In this document: piece after piece, positions 1 through 11,399 of the stretch
How positions within the stretch are numbered: position 1 is the stretch's first letter
How the letters are laid out: every line of letters starts with the position of its first letter
Assembly: GCA_035578175.1 (NCBI GenBank)
Contig: JAQMRL010000001.1
Location: forward strand, 53,591,553 to 53,655,552
Length of the DNA: 64,000 bases
Origin: Catonia carolina
Lineage: Eukaryota > Arthropoda > Insecta > Hemiptera > Achilidae
Direction: 5' to 3'
The notes under the pieces: model-generated
What the model saw: the letters and a program-made list of their open reading frames with translations, nothing else
Told to the model about the DNA's origin: nothing
Databases searched by the model: none
Translations under genes and position numbers: made by a program

Positions 1-99
1 ATCCAGGACATGTGACTTTCTCTTTTCCTTCCTTTTATACCGTAGTTTGTAATAATACAGTAGGCATTCTCAGAATCAGCTGAACCCCATTTTGTAGTA

Positions 100-480
100 G
101 TGTGCATGTGTATCTCCTCATCTTCTCAACCGTTTCCTCCAAAGACCAATTACAAAGCACCAGTGACGCAAGACCCGAGAAGTTTTCAACCTGCCAACAG
201 GCAAAAAACAACCAACACCACATCCAGAACAACCTTCCCCAGCTCTTACTTCCTTCCTTGAACCCATCGAATACCGTAGAAGCCTCGTCTGCACCCTAAA
301 CGGATCCTCCCTGCTAATAATTCTTCACCGCATCATAGAACGAAACCTCAAAGAAATAGGCACCAACCAGTAACAAACAACACAAACAATACCCTACAAC
401 CATCAGAGATCACCGACTAACTAGTGACCTGAATGCCTCCTTAACTCCACTCTACAGAAAAACCTTAAATGTAACTAAAC
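100..480. other. C-rich block of unknown origin
   Basis: This block is visibly richer in C on the plus strand than the surrounding AT-rich DNA. The plus strand is open from about 102 to 299, but the translation matches nothing I recognise. It looks like a fragment of a mobile element or a pseudogene. The rest of 481-2152 shows no exon or element I can support, although upstream SPEF1 sequence must lie further 5'. Confidence 0.2.
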
Positions 481-2152
481 AAAAAACATCAGGATTAAAA
501 TTAATTATAAGATAAAATAAATAAAATTGAACTACAAAATAACATAACTAATTACAAATAAAAGAATTTTGAATTAAATCAACAACACAGTAGATCAAAG
601 ATGCAAATAGATAAGAACTATTAACAAGCCACACTACTACTGTTGGTAGTTTTCATAATCAAACAAATTTCTTAGCAGAGACACTGCATGAATGTTGTTA
701 AAACAGTATAGTGCTATTCAGGACCCCGATCATATAAGGTTATTCAAATGAATGTACTAGTCTTTCTTGTTAGTACTTTCTAACTAGTACTAGTACTTTC
801 TTGTTATTAACACATCGCTATGGCTGCTGGCATTGTTAATCTTCTGTCTCCCTCTCACCCAAGTGACTTATTCCACTCTCACCACTGAGTTTGTCAGTTC
901 TTTGACACCCAAACACTGCCTGTTCTAATTCTTTACAAGAGACACAGTGATTTGCATCCAGCGCCATCAGTAGAAACATACATAACAAACCATGAAATTA
1001 CAGTTTTTAGACACATTTAAAATACTATTAAATAAAATCACATATTTCACAGTCTCGATAATTTTGATTATCTTTATTAGTTTGTTAATAGTACAGAGAA
1101 ATTATTTTAATTTATTCGGCAAATGAATTATTCTGAGTTCATAAATTGTTGTTTGTGAATAGTTTATTAGTTCACCTTTATTCAAATATTTTTTGAAATA
1201 GTCAATTAAAAGATAATTGCTGTATTAGAATATCCCATCACAACATTCAACCATTTTGTCTTCAGATTTCTTGATAAAGATTCCAGATCACATAAAGTAA
1301 TTCTACAAATTTTTGGAAGTTCTTTTTGCAGCCCACACTTCCAGCGTTTGTTCACTATAGGCTTTCTTCCTTCCTACTTTCCATCTGGTGTTCTGCTTTT
1401 GATTTTCATGGAAGTCCTTAAATCCAGTAATTATTTATCTGAATTCGGTTTGGTTAATTATGTTTTCTCACTTTATTCCAGTTTTCTCAGTGTCTTTTCT
1501 TACTTCTTTAATCTACTTCTCTCATACCTTAGGTCGATTGTTTAGTGTTTTGTCAACCATTTCTCATCTACTCTGCACAGGTGTCTGTAGAATTTTAGTC
1601 TTTCTTTTCTGGTTATTTCTATTAATCATATGTTTTTCTTGTACAGTTCTTTTCTTCCTCCTGATCTGCAATGATCATCCACTATCTTCAAACCTATTAT
1701 CTTACAAAGAATCTTTATCTCAAATTTCTCTGCTTTTCTTCCCAGTCATTTACTCCCTTACAGTTTGTTTTACAGTATTATAATACCTGATCCTAGTTTA
1801 TTTTAACAATGCTTTCTTCTTCTACATGTTGTCAGTTCAGTAGCTGGTACAATTATTTTAATACAATTTATAATTTACGATCTATAATACAATTATTTTA
1901 TAAGCGCATATTTTGGGAAATTTGTTTATAACTGCATCCAGGAAAGTCCAGAAAGGAAGTACAGGACATCTAAAGAAAAATTAAATATTTGGTTCTCTTA
2001 CAAGACCTTTTAACTGATCTTGATGAAAACAATACTTGCATTTCAAAGTTCATTTCAAGAGACCTCAGATAATTTTTTTCAATCCGTATAGCATAATAAG
2101 CATTACCTAATAATAAATATAATTTTGTAACTAAAATTTGTTACTCATTCAG

Positions 2153-2345
2153 GTTTTAAAAAAGTTGGACTTGGTTCTAAGCAAAGACAAAATCTCAGCA
2201 ATCTCTTCTTGTGTACCTGGTGCTGTTGATGATTTCTTAAAAAGTATTAAAACAACAGTGGAAAGTAGAAGTGAACGTAAAATTACAGGAAGTAACGCGC
2301 ATTATTCATTTTTCACTGAAGTTTCTGAATCAATGAGTTTAGCAG
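2153..2345 (+). CDS. SPEF1: SPEF1/CLAMP-like protein, internal exon (end of CH domain)
   Basis: Sperm flagellar protein 1 (CLAMP) is a microtubule-bundling protein of axonemes and the epithelial cortex, with an N-terminal calponin-homology (CH_2) domain and a C-terminal coiled coil. This exon opens after a TTCAG acceptor in phase 0 with VLKKLDLVLSKDKI and continues to CVPGAVDDFLKSIKTTVESR. That matches the last helices of the SPEF1 CH domain (NRKVLKRLNF...APGVVELVLIPLRQRLEER in the vertebrate protein). The exon closes at GCAG|GTAAAA in phase 1, which fits the next exon at 4304. The N-terminal half of the CH domain is not found between 1 and 2152 and presumably lies upstream of the window. Confidence 0.8.
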
Positions 2346-2788
2346 GTAAAAATAAATACAATTTTTTGAAAATTCGTAGCTTACATAAAAAAACTAATAA
2401 TTTTGATGATGGATTTTGTAAAAAATGAACAAAAATCTAAAACCTATGCTTTTTTATGCAGATATCTGTACATTAATTTATCCAACTACTTGCTTTGGCA
2501 CCGATTGGTGGGTATTAAACATAAGCCACTTATGTTTTATCTTCTGGAGCAAGTAGACAACCATGGTTCTGGACATTTAGGGCAAGTGGCAAGTACATTT
2601 CACCATACAATAGTTTTGGGAGCATTATATCTGACACTGATAGTTACATCTTCCTAGGGTTTAGGGTATTGGGGTGGAACACATTATTCTTCCACTGAGC
2701 TTTTAAAAGCATTTTATTAATTCCTCAATCACAAATTAACTTTTTAAATGCATCCTGCCAACTGCTAATATAAATGAAATCTATCACC

Positions 2789-3400
2789 CTACCTTTGGTG
2801 TCGCCTTTTAAGTTTAAAAAACTTGCACGCGTTTCAGTGGTACAACCTTCTTCAGAGAAATATTATTAAAATTAAAATTTAGAATGGTGTTTCCATTCAG
2901 TAATTTAATTTAGATTAAAATTGTCTTAAATTTCATTCCTGTATTCGTTTATATTTATTACAATAGATGGCAGCAGCTTCAATTAAATTGTCTTTAAATT
3001 TTAATTGTTCATTAATATTTTATCTTTTTTTAAATTTATATAGATGTATATTTGAAATATTTCATTTTTTTGTATTATATTTATTATCACAAGTACATTT
3101 TTCCATTATATACAAATCCCTTTTCTATTTTCCCAAAATTATGACCTGATTCCTTCACGTTTTTCATAATTAGATTCCATTTCATTGTATTTAAATGCTC
3201 TCTCATGATTTTTAAATCTGAAAAAATTTAAAAATTACAAGTTGTCATTCCAATGTAGAACATGACGCAATCCCTATTTTCGCATTGTCTTATATATCCC
3301 TTTTTCAAATTTGTCATTTTCATAATCCGTTTTACTAATCAATTTTTTATTATTAACTTTATACGCAATTCTATAGTGTTTTTTTAATGGTTTTATTATC
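2789..3400 (-). mobile_element. Penelope-like element, decayed 3' end (GIY-YIG endonuclease relic)
   Basis: Read on the minus strand, the sequence retains broken pieces of the C-terminal endonuclease of Penelope-like retroelements: HERAFKYNEMESNYEK, then a segment like SGHNFGKIEKG, then EIFQIYIYINLKKDKI, then KFKD.LIEAAAIYCNKYK, spread over frames with several stops. That order fits the PLE GIY-YIG tail. It is followed by an AT-rich 3' UTR and a hammerhead-like motif at 2821-2862. A second copy of the last ~290 bases is at 17538-17835. The element sits in an intron of the SPEF1-like gene, antisense to it, and is clearly dead. Confidence 0.6.
2821..2862 (-). ncRNA. Hammerhead-ribozyme-like motif, probably inactive
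   Basis: The minus strand has CUGAAGA, an extra A, a weak stem II (GGU/ACU) and GAAAC, followed by a short GC-rich near-palindrome (ACGCGUGC). The base expected to pair with A15.1 (U16.1) appears as C, so cleavage is unlikely. It lies 3' of the Penelope-like coding relic, where such ribozymes are known to occur. Confidence 0.45.
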
Positions 3401-3661
3401 TTATTGATTTATTTATTATAAGTTTTGGTGATAAATTGGTTATTTTTTTTTCATTTAAATCCTTAAGTGTTACCTATACGTATTATATTAATTGAAGTTT
3501 ATTGGATTTATTTTTTTTTAACTTTGTCTATTATTTCATCTATCTCTCTTTCATTGTATCCATTATTTTATTGCTATATATTTTCCTCTTTTATGTAATT
3601 AAATGCTCTGTATATCATATTATCGTAAGCTGCCATTTTATGTTGATATAGGTGATGAGAT

Positions 3662-3691
3662 AATTTTTATTCACTGCAGTGAATAAAAATT
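3662..3691. repeat. 30-bp perfect palindrome
   Basis: AATTTTTATTCACTG is followed immediately by its exact reverse complement, with no spacer. It lies in an intron of the SPEF1-like gene, just beyond the Penelope-like relic. No flanking duplication is obvious. Confidence 0.7.
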
Positions 3692-4303
3692 GGTTGTATT
3701 TCATTAGATAGCATTTTATTAAACTTATTTTAAATCAGCCTCGTAGAGGCTCTTCAATTTTCAGGGAATTGATTTGCTGCCACGTTCATAAGGTTTTGAT
3801 TGTCTTTACAGCAAAACTTGAAACTCTCCACCTTATGAAATCAGATTATTAACATTGATTGGTACAATGATACAAGTTAGTCAAAGAATTATTTTCAAAT
3901 AGATTGTTTATTAAACACAACCAACTGTTAGTCCTCTCATAATAACGCCATGTGCATTACTCTCTACTCTGGGCTAATAATTTATAAGCAAGTTTCTGCA
4001 GATGTTTCTTCCATGGGATTAATGTACAAATTATCATCTGTCAGGAAGTTGACAAAATTTACAAAGTTCACAGTGGATTCTTTTGACTAAAAATTCTTAC
4101 CATAACATAAGTTAATTGCAGCAATGATACTTGTAAGCTAATCTATAACACTTATTCTTCAGTTTGAGACAAGACAACTTTTTGAAAAATTAGGAAACCA
4201 AACCTGCCTACAGGAAGCAAAATGCCTGCATACAGACACTTAATATTTACTTTATAATTTACCTTACTTTATTTTTTTTTTAAATATGAGAATTTTATTT
4301 CAG

Positions 4304-4425
4304 ATCAAGATGACTATGACAAAGAGTTTCGGGAAAAGCAACTGAGAATGATGGCACACGAATTAAATAAGTTAAAAAAAGAAGTACAAGAAAAAGACGA
4401 AGTAATTAGTGTTATGCAACAAAAA
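4304..4425 (+). CDS. SPEF1: SPEF1/CLAMP-like protein, coiled-coil exon
   Basis: The exon lies between a TTTCAG acceptor and an AAA|GTAAGG donor. It enters in phase 1 and leaves in phase 0. It encodes about 41 residues of charged heptad-like sequence (EKQLRMMAHELNKLKKEVQE followed by KDEVISVMQQK), as expected for the C-terminal coiled coil of SPEF1 family proteins. The preceding intron (2346-4303) carries a Penelope-like element relic and a 30-bp palindrome. The family call rests mainly on the CH exon upstream and the phase-consistent chain. Confidence 0.75.
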
Positions 4426-4913
4426 GTAAGGAAAATTTTATGTAGAAGTAATATTTTGAAATTGATCACTGGAAATACATGTTTACGCGTTAATGGTAAA
4501 TCAATCAACCCAAAAACCACTTTATTCAGGAATTTTAAAAAAAATTATTCAATTTACAACAGTCTTTGAGGGTGACAGGTAGTAGGCCTATCAGAGATTT
4601 TTCTAGGATCTATATAGGGAAGTAGCCTAATTGATATAAAATACTTTCTCCCGATTAAAAAACAATGTAAGATGAGCACAGACAAACTGCATTCTTCAAT
4701 ATATTGCAATGTAAACTCCTGTCTAAAATTCAGGTACAGTAAGGTTGAAAACAATCCTGTAATAATATATATTCCTCTAAAATGTAAAACACTATTTTTT
4801 ATGCTTATAATAATGTAGTGCCAGGAAAATTATTATTAACTAAAAGCAAAAGATTGTTAACCGAAAACAAAGCAGAAAATTTATGTCTTGGATAACACAA
4901 TTATTTAAAAAGG

Positions 4914-5489
4914 GCTATTATAGCAGGTGGCCTACCACGTTATGTTTAGTAAAGTTTGTATTTGTTGATTTGGTAGCACTGTTCACTAGCACTTTTCGTG
5001 TACTTTACAATAAAAGGATAAAATAAGGACAATAAAAAGGATAATTTACAAGAAAAGGATAATAATTACGATCATTTACAATAGCAAATAATACTATAAT
5101 TAATAATATGAAAAGGATTATAAAATATTATAGGTAGGGGGACATATAGTTTACATGTATGTTTGCACTGTGTCGAGTAGGTTGTGCTGCCTCAAAAAAG
5201 ATAGAGCTCTTTCTTATAATATCTCAAATAATATCTTTCAATAATATCTCAAAATGTAACAAATGTGACTTAGATTGATTTTCCCTTGTGGTCTTCAATT
5301 ATATTTGTATAAAAATATTTTAACATTTTACATCTAGTTAACACATAACTTAACTGTAATTAATAAATAGCCTTAATATAAAATATGTGAATCTTTGTGT
5401 GAAAGTGCTAGTGGACAGTGTTACCACATCAAGAAATACAAACTTCACTAAACATAATGCAGTAGGACGCATAGGCCTACTATAGTAGC
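4914..5489. repeat. Foldback/MITE-like element with ~85-bp inverted arms
   Basis: The left arm (about 4914-5005) and the right arm (about 5395-5489) are inverted copies of each other. Both contain TATGTTTAGT(A/G)AAGTTTGTATT and CACTAGCACTTT and begin GCTA(T/C)TATAG(C/T)AGG. The centre is AT-rich with repeated AAAAGGATAA motifs and has no ORF. It lies in the SPEF1 intron at 4426-7249. Class undetermined. Confidence 0.65.
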
Positions 5490-6499
5490 ACCAAAAGACT
5501 TTTCATGAAACAAATCACCAAAAAGTTCTCCAGCTTTTCCAAAGATTGACCACACACAGCAAGAAGGAAACTATTAGAATGTTACATATTCTTATGATTC
5601 CTATTATTCTAGCTGGTCAGGAAATATGACCTCCTCAATTAAATCAATAGGAAAATCAAATTGTCTAATCAGAAAGTTACTGTGTACACCGCAAACTGTG
5701 ACTAAAATGAAAACTCAATTTTTTTTACAGTATAATAATTTATAATGACAGCAATCAGCTGATTATTGCCTAAGATATAATATTTTACTCTAGATACAAA
5801 CTTCTGATTTTTTGTGAAAATGTACCTTTCATGATTAAGCAATCTTAATTTTCTTGCTGATTCAACGAATACAACGATAAAATATATTCTTAATATAGAT
5901 GACCCACTTTCTTCTCTTCCTGTGGGAATATGGACTTTCAACACTATTATACTTTTACTCTCTCCTCCCTTCTATACAATTAGCATTGGGGTGTCCGTAC
6001 TTATATCCTCCATCTCTTCATACTCCCTTACCCATATCCTTTACTCTGATATCTTAGGTGTCTCTGTCTGCCACACAACTTCATTCCTTTTGTTCTTGAT
6101 TAGATGAACTGTTTAGAGCTAGTCTGAAGATTCAAGTTAGCTGCATGAATAGCGGGGGATAATATGTTTACCCACACATTAGAGTTCTGTTTTAAAGTGG
6201 TAGAAACTTACTAAGTTGTCAGATTACTAATGGTGTAGACGTCATTTTGATAGTATTATATAAATAACCCTGCAACCCAGCTTCCCATGCAACATCCTTT
6301 AACCTTATGATTGTATTGATTAAGGAACAATGTTGGTCACATTCCACCTGACAGGTGCACTCATGCTAAACATCAATGCACTTTTAATCATCAATTGCTT
6401 TTGTTTTCAAGAATAATCAAAACAACTAACTCTAAAATTCTGTACTTTAAACATAAGTATACAAAAAAATGTTATGAATAAACTATGGAAATGTTTAGA

Positions 6500-6600
6500 C
6501 CAGTTTTTCTCAACCTTTTTCAGTTGTGTACACCTTAACAAATTATTTTCATAAATTGTACTCCTGGATGAGATTCTAGTCCAGAGGCAATAATACAAAA
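6500..6600. repeat. Possible hAT-type terminal fragment
   Basis: CAGTTTTTCTCAACCTTTTT, starting near 6502, resembles the terminal inverted repeat of hAT elements (CAGTG-TTCTCAA type). No matching right end was found, so only a truncated end can be argued. Confidence 0.25.
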
Positions 6601-7249
6601 TAAAAATTTGGTTTACAGTAAAATTTGGTTTGGTAACAAAGTAAAAAAAAGAGCTTGTAGCTGCAATTGTGATTTGTTTAGTTGGATTGATAACCTGTAA
6701 CCTCTGTAAAACTTTCGCAAAGGTTTTTTTGGCAGCCCTAGGTTAGTCGACAGTCATCAAAAAAGATAATTACATCTTAATTTCATAAAAATGTATTAAT
6801 TGTTCACGCAGGGCTAAAACGGTCTGGAATACTAGTAATATTTTTAGTTGGAAGTAATTAAAAATAAACTAAAGAATCCATTAATAATGTAGAAACAAAA
6901 TTTACACCAATAGATGCATACAAAACATGTGTGGTGACAAATGCTGATTTTAGGAAAACAGTAAAAAATTTGCGATTTCAACCGGTACTGACTAGTATTT
7001 TTGGAGTGGGAAGCATACCTGGTTGGTGGTCTTGATGGGTTTTACCCGTACAACAGAAACAATGCATAAACTGTGCTCGCCACCTGTAAGGTTCAATGTC
7101 ACTACTAGAAGGTTAATTATTATAATTCTTGAACTGCTCCCTCCTTCCTTACTCCTTTAATAAATAAATGATGTTCCTAAATACAACTGATTAATTACCG
7201 TGCATACAAATACACTGAGAATTATATTTGCACTCATTTTCTTTTACAG

Positions 7250-7381
7250 TTAACGCATTTAGAAGCAATGATGGAATTAAAGGACCAACGCATAATGGAT
7301 TTTACAAAACAAATAAATAGATTCAAAGAGCAATCATCTGATTCGCATATTACAAAATTGGCAAAAACTTCTAATAAATAA
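7250..7381 (+). CDS. SPEF1: SPEF1/CLAMP-like protein, last exon
   Basis: This is the terminal coding exon, entered at CTTTTACAG in phase 0. It encodes 43 residues beginning LTHLEAMMELKDQRIMDFTK and ends at TAA (7379-7381). The LEAMMELKDQRI segment resembles the end of the SPEF1 coiled coil (LEQLVRLKDERIQ in vertebrates). A canonical AATAAA follows 25 bases after the stop. Together the three exons give about 148 C-terminal residues of a protein that is usually 230-240 aa, so roughly the first third is missing from the window. Confidence 0.78.
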   Translation, partial: LTHLEAMMELKDQRIMDFTKQINRFKEQSSDSHITKLAKTSNK

Positions 7382-7406
7382 AACCTAAAAATATATTATG
7401 GTTCAG

Positions 7407-7412
7407 AATAAA
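7407..7412 (+). terminator. Polyadenylation signal of the SPEF1-like gene
   Basis: AATAAA lies 25 bases downstream of the SPEF1-like stop codon on the same strand. Confidence 0.55.
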
Positions 7413-8317
7413 GGTATAGATTCGGAATACTTAATATTTATTTATTACTACATTACTTATTTATTAACTAAATTTCCACACTACAAGAGGTTTTTAGTAA
7501 CATTACCGTTTTTTTTTAGTAAGAGTTAAGGTAAGTTTAACTGTTCCTAAGGTTTTTAAAATGGAGAAACATGGATCGTTTTAAATAACATTTTTTCATC
7601 AATCTTTTTGTGGATTTGTTCCAATTTTTTTCTGTACTATTATAAGGGAACCACATAAAGTGTTACAATACAATAATGGAAGAACAATTTAAGATAGAAA
7701 GTTGAAACAAGATTATTCTCCACTAAATCTATTAAAAATAAAACCGTTCCATTCAAATGCAGAATGTAACCTAACTTGAGGTATGGTCATGGGTACCCAA
7801 CTCAATATTTTGAAATGTAAACACCAGTTGTGCAGTATATCATTTTAAATGTATTTAAATCTTTAACATTTTGGTGAAAACAGAGTTCAAAAATATTAAT
7901 GATGCCAAAATGGCTGCCATAAATGTAATTAACATGGACACATAAAGAACACCCTGTTCCATATACCTTTGACTTATGATAAAACTAAAACTGCACTTTC
8001 AGCTTTCTAACAATATGTCACAAGATCATATTTAAAAAAATATATTTTCCTCAAAAATTTCCCAAAGGAAAGGTAGTTCCTATGTGCTGTACATCACATT
8101 TTTTAATAAGACATGCAAGTATAAATAAATAAGCGAATTAAAATAGTATTTGCTTTAACAAAAGCCAAGTCTATAGACACTTACTGGTACAAAAACATTC
8201 ATAACTACATTTCATTAGCCACATCTCAATTATTGCCATCTGTTGGCATATACACAAATATATATATTTATTTTATCAAACATCCTATGTAGGATTATAA
8301 ACAGCCATATTATTTAA
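7413..8317. other. Intergenic, no gene seen
   Basis: AT-rich sequence downstream of the SPEF1-like gene with no open frame of note and no repeat I could match within the window. Confidence 0.4.
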
Positions 8318-8373
8318 AATTGAAATATATATTTCTAACCACCAGAATATGGTAACAGAAAACACTTACCAAT

Positions 8374-8417
8374 GTTTATAGCGCTTTCAAGTATCTTGTA
8401 CACATCTTCAGTAAATT
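8374..8417 (-). ncRNA. Hammerhead-like motif (left arm)
   Basis: The minus strand reads UUUA CUGAAGA U, stem II (GUGUA/UACUU, one mismatch), GAA, stem III AGC/GCU, A, UAAA. The UUUA and UAAA flanks pair as stem I. All conserved core residues are present. The single decay is in stem II. Confidence 0.5.
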
Positions 8418-8496
8418 AAAATTCTTTAATTATCAATATGAAATTCTTTCATGGTAGGAGTAGGAAGTTTTAAGTTTGGATGTGAAAAAGATTTTA

Positions 8497-8540
8497 ATTT
8501 ACTGAAGATGTGTACAAGATACACGAAAACGCTATAAACA
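8497..8540 (+). ncRNA. Hammerhead-like motif (right arm)
   Basis: The plus strand reads UUUA CUGAAGA U, a perfect stem II GUGUA/UACAC, GAA, AACGCU, A, UAAA. Stem I pairs (UUUA/UAAA), but stem III carries one A:C mismatch relative to the other arm. Taken together the two arms imply an ancestral motif with every stem intact. Confidence 0.5.
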
Positions 8541-9835
8541 TTGGTAAGTGTTTTCTGTTAACGTAGTCTGGTGGTTAGAAATATATATTTCAATTTCAAA
8601 TATATAACATACATAGTCGATTATATAAAGACCCTGTTGCAGTATGCTTCAAATAACTAATGTCGACTAAAAAGTCTTTTTTTTTAGGATAAATTGTAAA
8701 CAACATTGTGCTGTATATTTATGAAGTGATGTCATATTAATATCAGTGCTTGGTTGTGCACATACTAATGCTTGAGTATATTACTTTTCATGCATGTGCA
8801 TAAAGAAGTGCAAAATCAACAACAGATCTATTGTGGTGGAATGGATGGTACAATAAGTCGATTCTACCAAAATCTCTTATCTTATGGTTCTGATTTTTAA
8901 AGATTTTGTGAGTGAAAAGTTAACATCAAAAACAGTAATTTTCTACCGAAAATGCCACAGTACCTAATACTGTAATTGTTTTAAGTTTTAGTAATGGCTG
9001 ATGGTCATTAAGGGCCCATGGGGCTAGACCCCACCAAGAACAATGTGTATTGTGTAGGTATTAATTTATTTGTTCAGATCACAATTTATTTACTCGTAGT
9101 TATAACTTCCTAATTGGTATTGATAATTTGAGAAAACTAAATTAAAATATTTAAGGCATAATCAGGAATTTTTTCTCTCACTAATTAGTTTTAATAGCCA
9201 TTACTGATGACGTTGGTAAGTGACAGAGCAAACTATTGTGGCCATTTGAGTAGTGTCTGCTTGCATTCAACATCTTTTGCCTTCACTGCTACATCTGCTA
9301 TCCCTTACCCTATTACGCACAAGTGCTATCTGCAAGAGGTGACTGTATAATTCAAATATTACTAGGTACCAAAAATTGCACCAGCCCATGATATTAGAGG
9401 TAGTTGAACTTGTACCATTGGAACCTGTGGTTACGTTTTGTGGCATATAGATCTGATGTAATTGGTTAGGTTTTTGTCCACCAGATGACTCCATAAGAAT
9501 GCAACTAGACATTTTAAAAATACTATCTCCATTCCAAATTTCAAGATCATCAATTTCACATGAATAGCTGAAATACCTGTTCTTCAAACAGACTTATTGA
9601 TGCATTAGATAAATACAGCTGTATTATTTTCAGATTAATAATAAATTCACATTAAATTCAAGAGCTTCGGTGTTGAAGTCCACAACTTTGGTATAGATGG
9701 GTAATACCAATAATAATTTGTTTGCTGGGAAACTTGGCCAGAAAAGTGTTTCTTTGAACACAATACTTGTTGTTTTTAAATGGGGGTCCATGAATGCATA
9801 GGGAAGCAGCTGACTAGACTCAATGTAACTTAATA

Positions 9836-10078
9836 CTGATCGCTTGAAAAGCACCCCGTATTCAGTTTAAGTCCAGCAACTGAAAGAGTTTGTCCTTGAA
9901 ATCTATTGATGGTCATGACAAAGAAGTAATGATTACCTTTTAACTGGAAAGTGTAATTGTTTGGAATCATAGAACACTGATTCTCTTTTGTCACACCCCT
10001 AGGAAAATTTTTCAATAAAGTTCTGATACAAGTCACCAACACAAAGACTATTGTGATTTGGTGTGTATAACATAGCAC
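9836..10078 (-). pseudogene. Helitron-type PIF1 helicase remnant (motif VI)
   Basis: The minus strand is open over about 80 codons and includes YTFQLKGNHYFFVMTINRFQ, then GQTLSVAGLKLNTGCFS. The MTIN-x-x-QGQT...GCFS string is the C-terminal SF1B helicase motif of Helitron and PIF1 proteins (AMTINKSQGQTL...CFSHGQLY). The expected HGQLYVA is broken (SSDQY then stop). The neighbouring minus-strand open stretches at 9267-9854 are not recognisable. The element is dead and I could not find Helitron ends. Confidence 0.6.
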
Positions 10079-11399
10079 TATTAAATTTAATTATTTACTT
10101 AAGAGCAATGAAAATGCAATTTAATTGAAAACTCAACCACAAAGAAATAATTAACCGACCAACTCTAAACTGTGACTGGTGTTTTAAAACTTTTGACTTT
10201 ACCTAAAGTGTATGAGCAGTGGTGAGAAAGGTAAGAAGGGAAGGGTTACTAATCTGGAGAGTGGTTATACTGACACTAATGCATAATACTGTGTAACAGT
10301 GCAGTAGAACAGTATTTAAATGTAATAAAATATATTCCAGGCTTCTTACAAAATATAGAAATGGAAATACCTTCAATTATGCATGAACACAAAAACATCA
10401 TAATTATAACCTATTTATTTGCCTTTAAAAATTTTCATAACTTAAGTCCCGCAAAAATTTTGATATAACGACTAATAATAGAGATATTATTTATAGTATT
10501 TTGATTACCCTTCTCTTTAAACCCCTCTAACATTTGATGATATTTAAAAAGTTTATAGCCATGAATATAGGCTATTCATCCCAATCAAGGCCAGAACCTA
10601 AATACCAAAATTCATTGAATTTGGTTCAGCTGTGTTTGCCGAATACTGTAAATAGTCACACAGATAACAGACAAAAATTTAACTGAACTTATTTTCAGAG
10701 TTTAGTAAATTTTTAGCAGAAAGATAAATATGGAACACTTGACAAAAATTAGACAAAATCACAATTTTTTATTTATACAGAATCATAGGTTTCCTTGTCA
10801 AATATCATTAAAAATCTGTACAATGAAATGTCCGAAAGGAATGCATTAGGTTTTATTCACAAAATTAAACTATAATTACATGCTTCACTTCCATTTACTT
10901 CCCTTGAAGGGTAGTAACAAGGATGCAGATGTATGCTAACAGAAACCAAAGTAGCTCCACAAATATTTTCTCCTCAAAGTGGTACTTTATTTTGACATTA
11001 TAATAATTATGATATTATACAATATGTACAAAGTAAAATATATATTATGTGTTAATTTAAAATTACTATTAACAAATATTTACAAATAATCCAAATGCAG
11101 TAATAAATCCATAATAAATTCACATGTTCTCGATTACAACAAAAGTGTACATGTAGCAACAATTTTTCAGTGAAGTATTACACATTTAAACAAGTGGTAA
11201 CAGTACATAAGTTAAGTTGTCTAGCCAGCATTTTTGTGCAGTTATAAAACTTTTAGTTTCTGTAATATTAAGCTATGAGTAAAAGAACTTTGATCCGCAG
11301 TTAATAGTGTTGTAAAACAAAATTTACACCTTAGTTCATAGAAAAACAGTATAACAGTTTTAATAAACTGTAGTTAATCAAAGGTGTAAGAAAAGTGTT

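Larger units (their letters stand above)
8318..8596. repeat. Foldback element carrying a hammerhead-like motif in each arm
   Basis: Two arms of about 105 bp (8318-8422 and 8491-8596) are near-perfect inverted copies around a ~68-bp spacer. Each arm, read outward from the spacer, contains CUGAAGAUGUGUACAAGAUAC, then GAAA, then a CGCUAUAAACA segment. That matches a compact hammerhead core followed by AT-rich sequence. No coding sequence and no clear target-site duplication are visible. Confidence 0.75.

Noticed and set aside
9267..9854. Minus-strand open frames of 74-106 codons next to the Helitron relic
   Set aside because: They contain no recognisable motif; at most they are decayed flanking element sequence.
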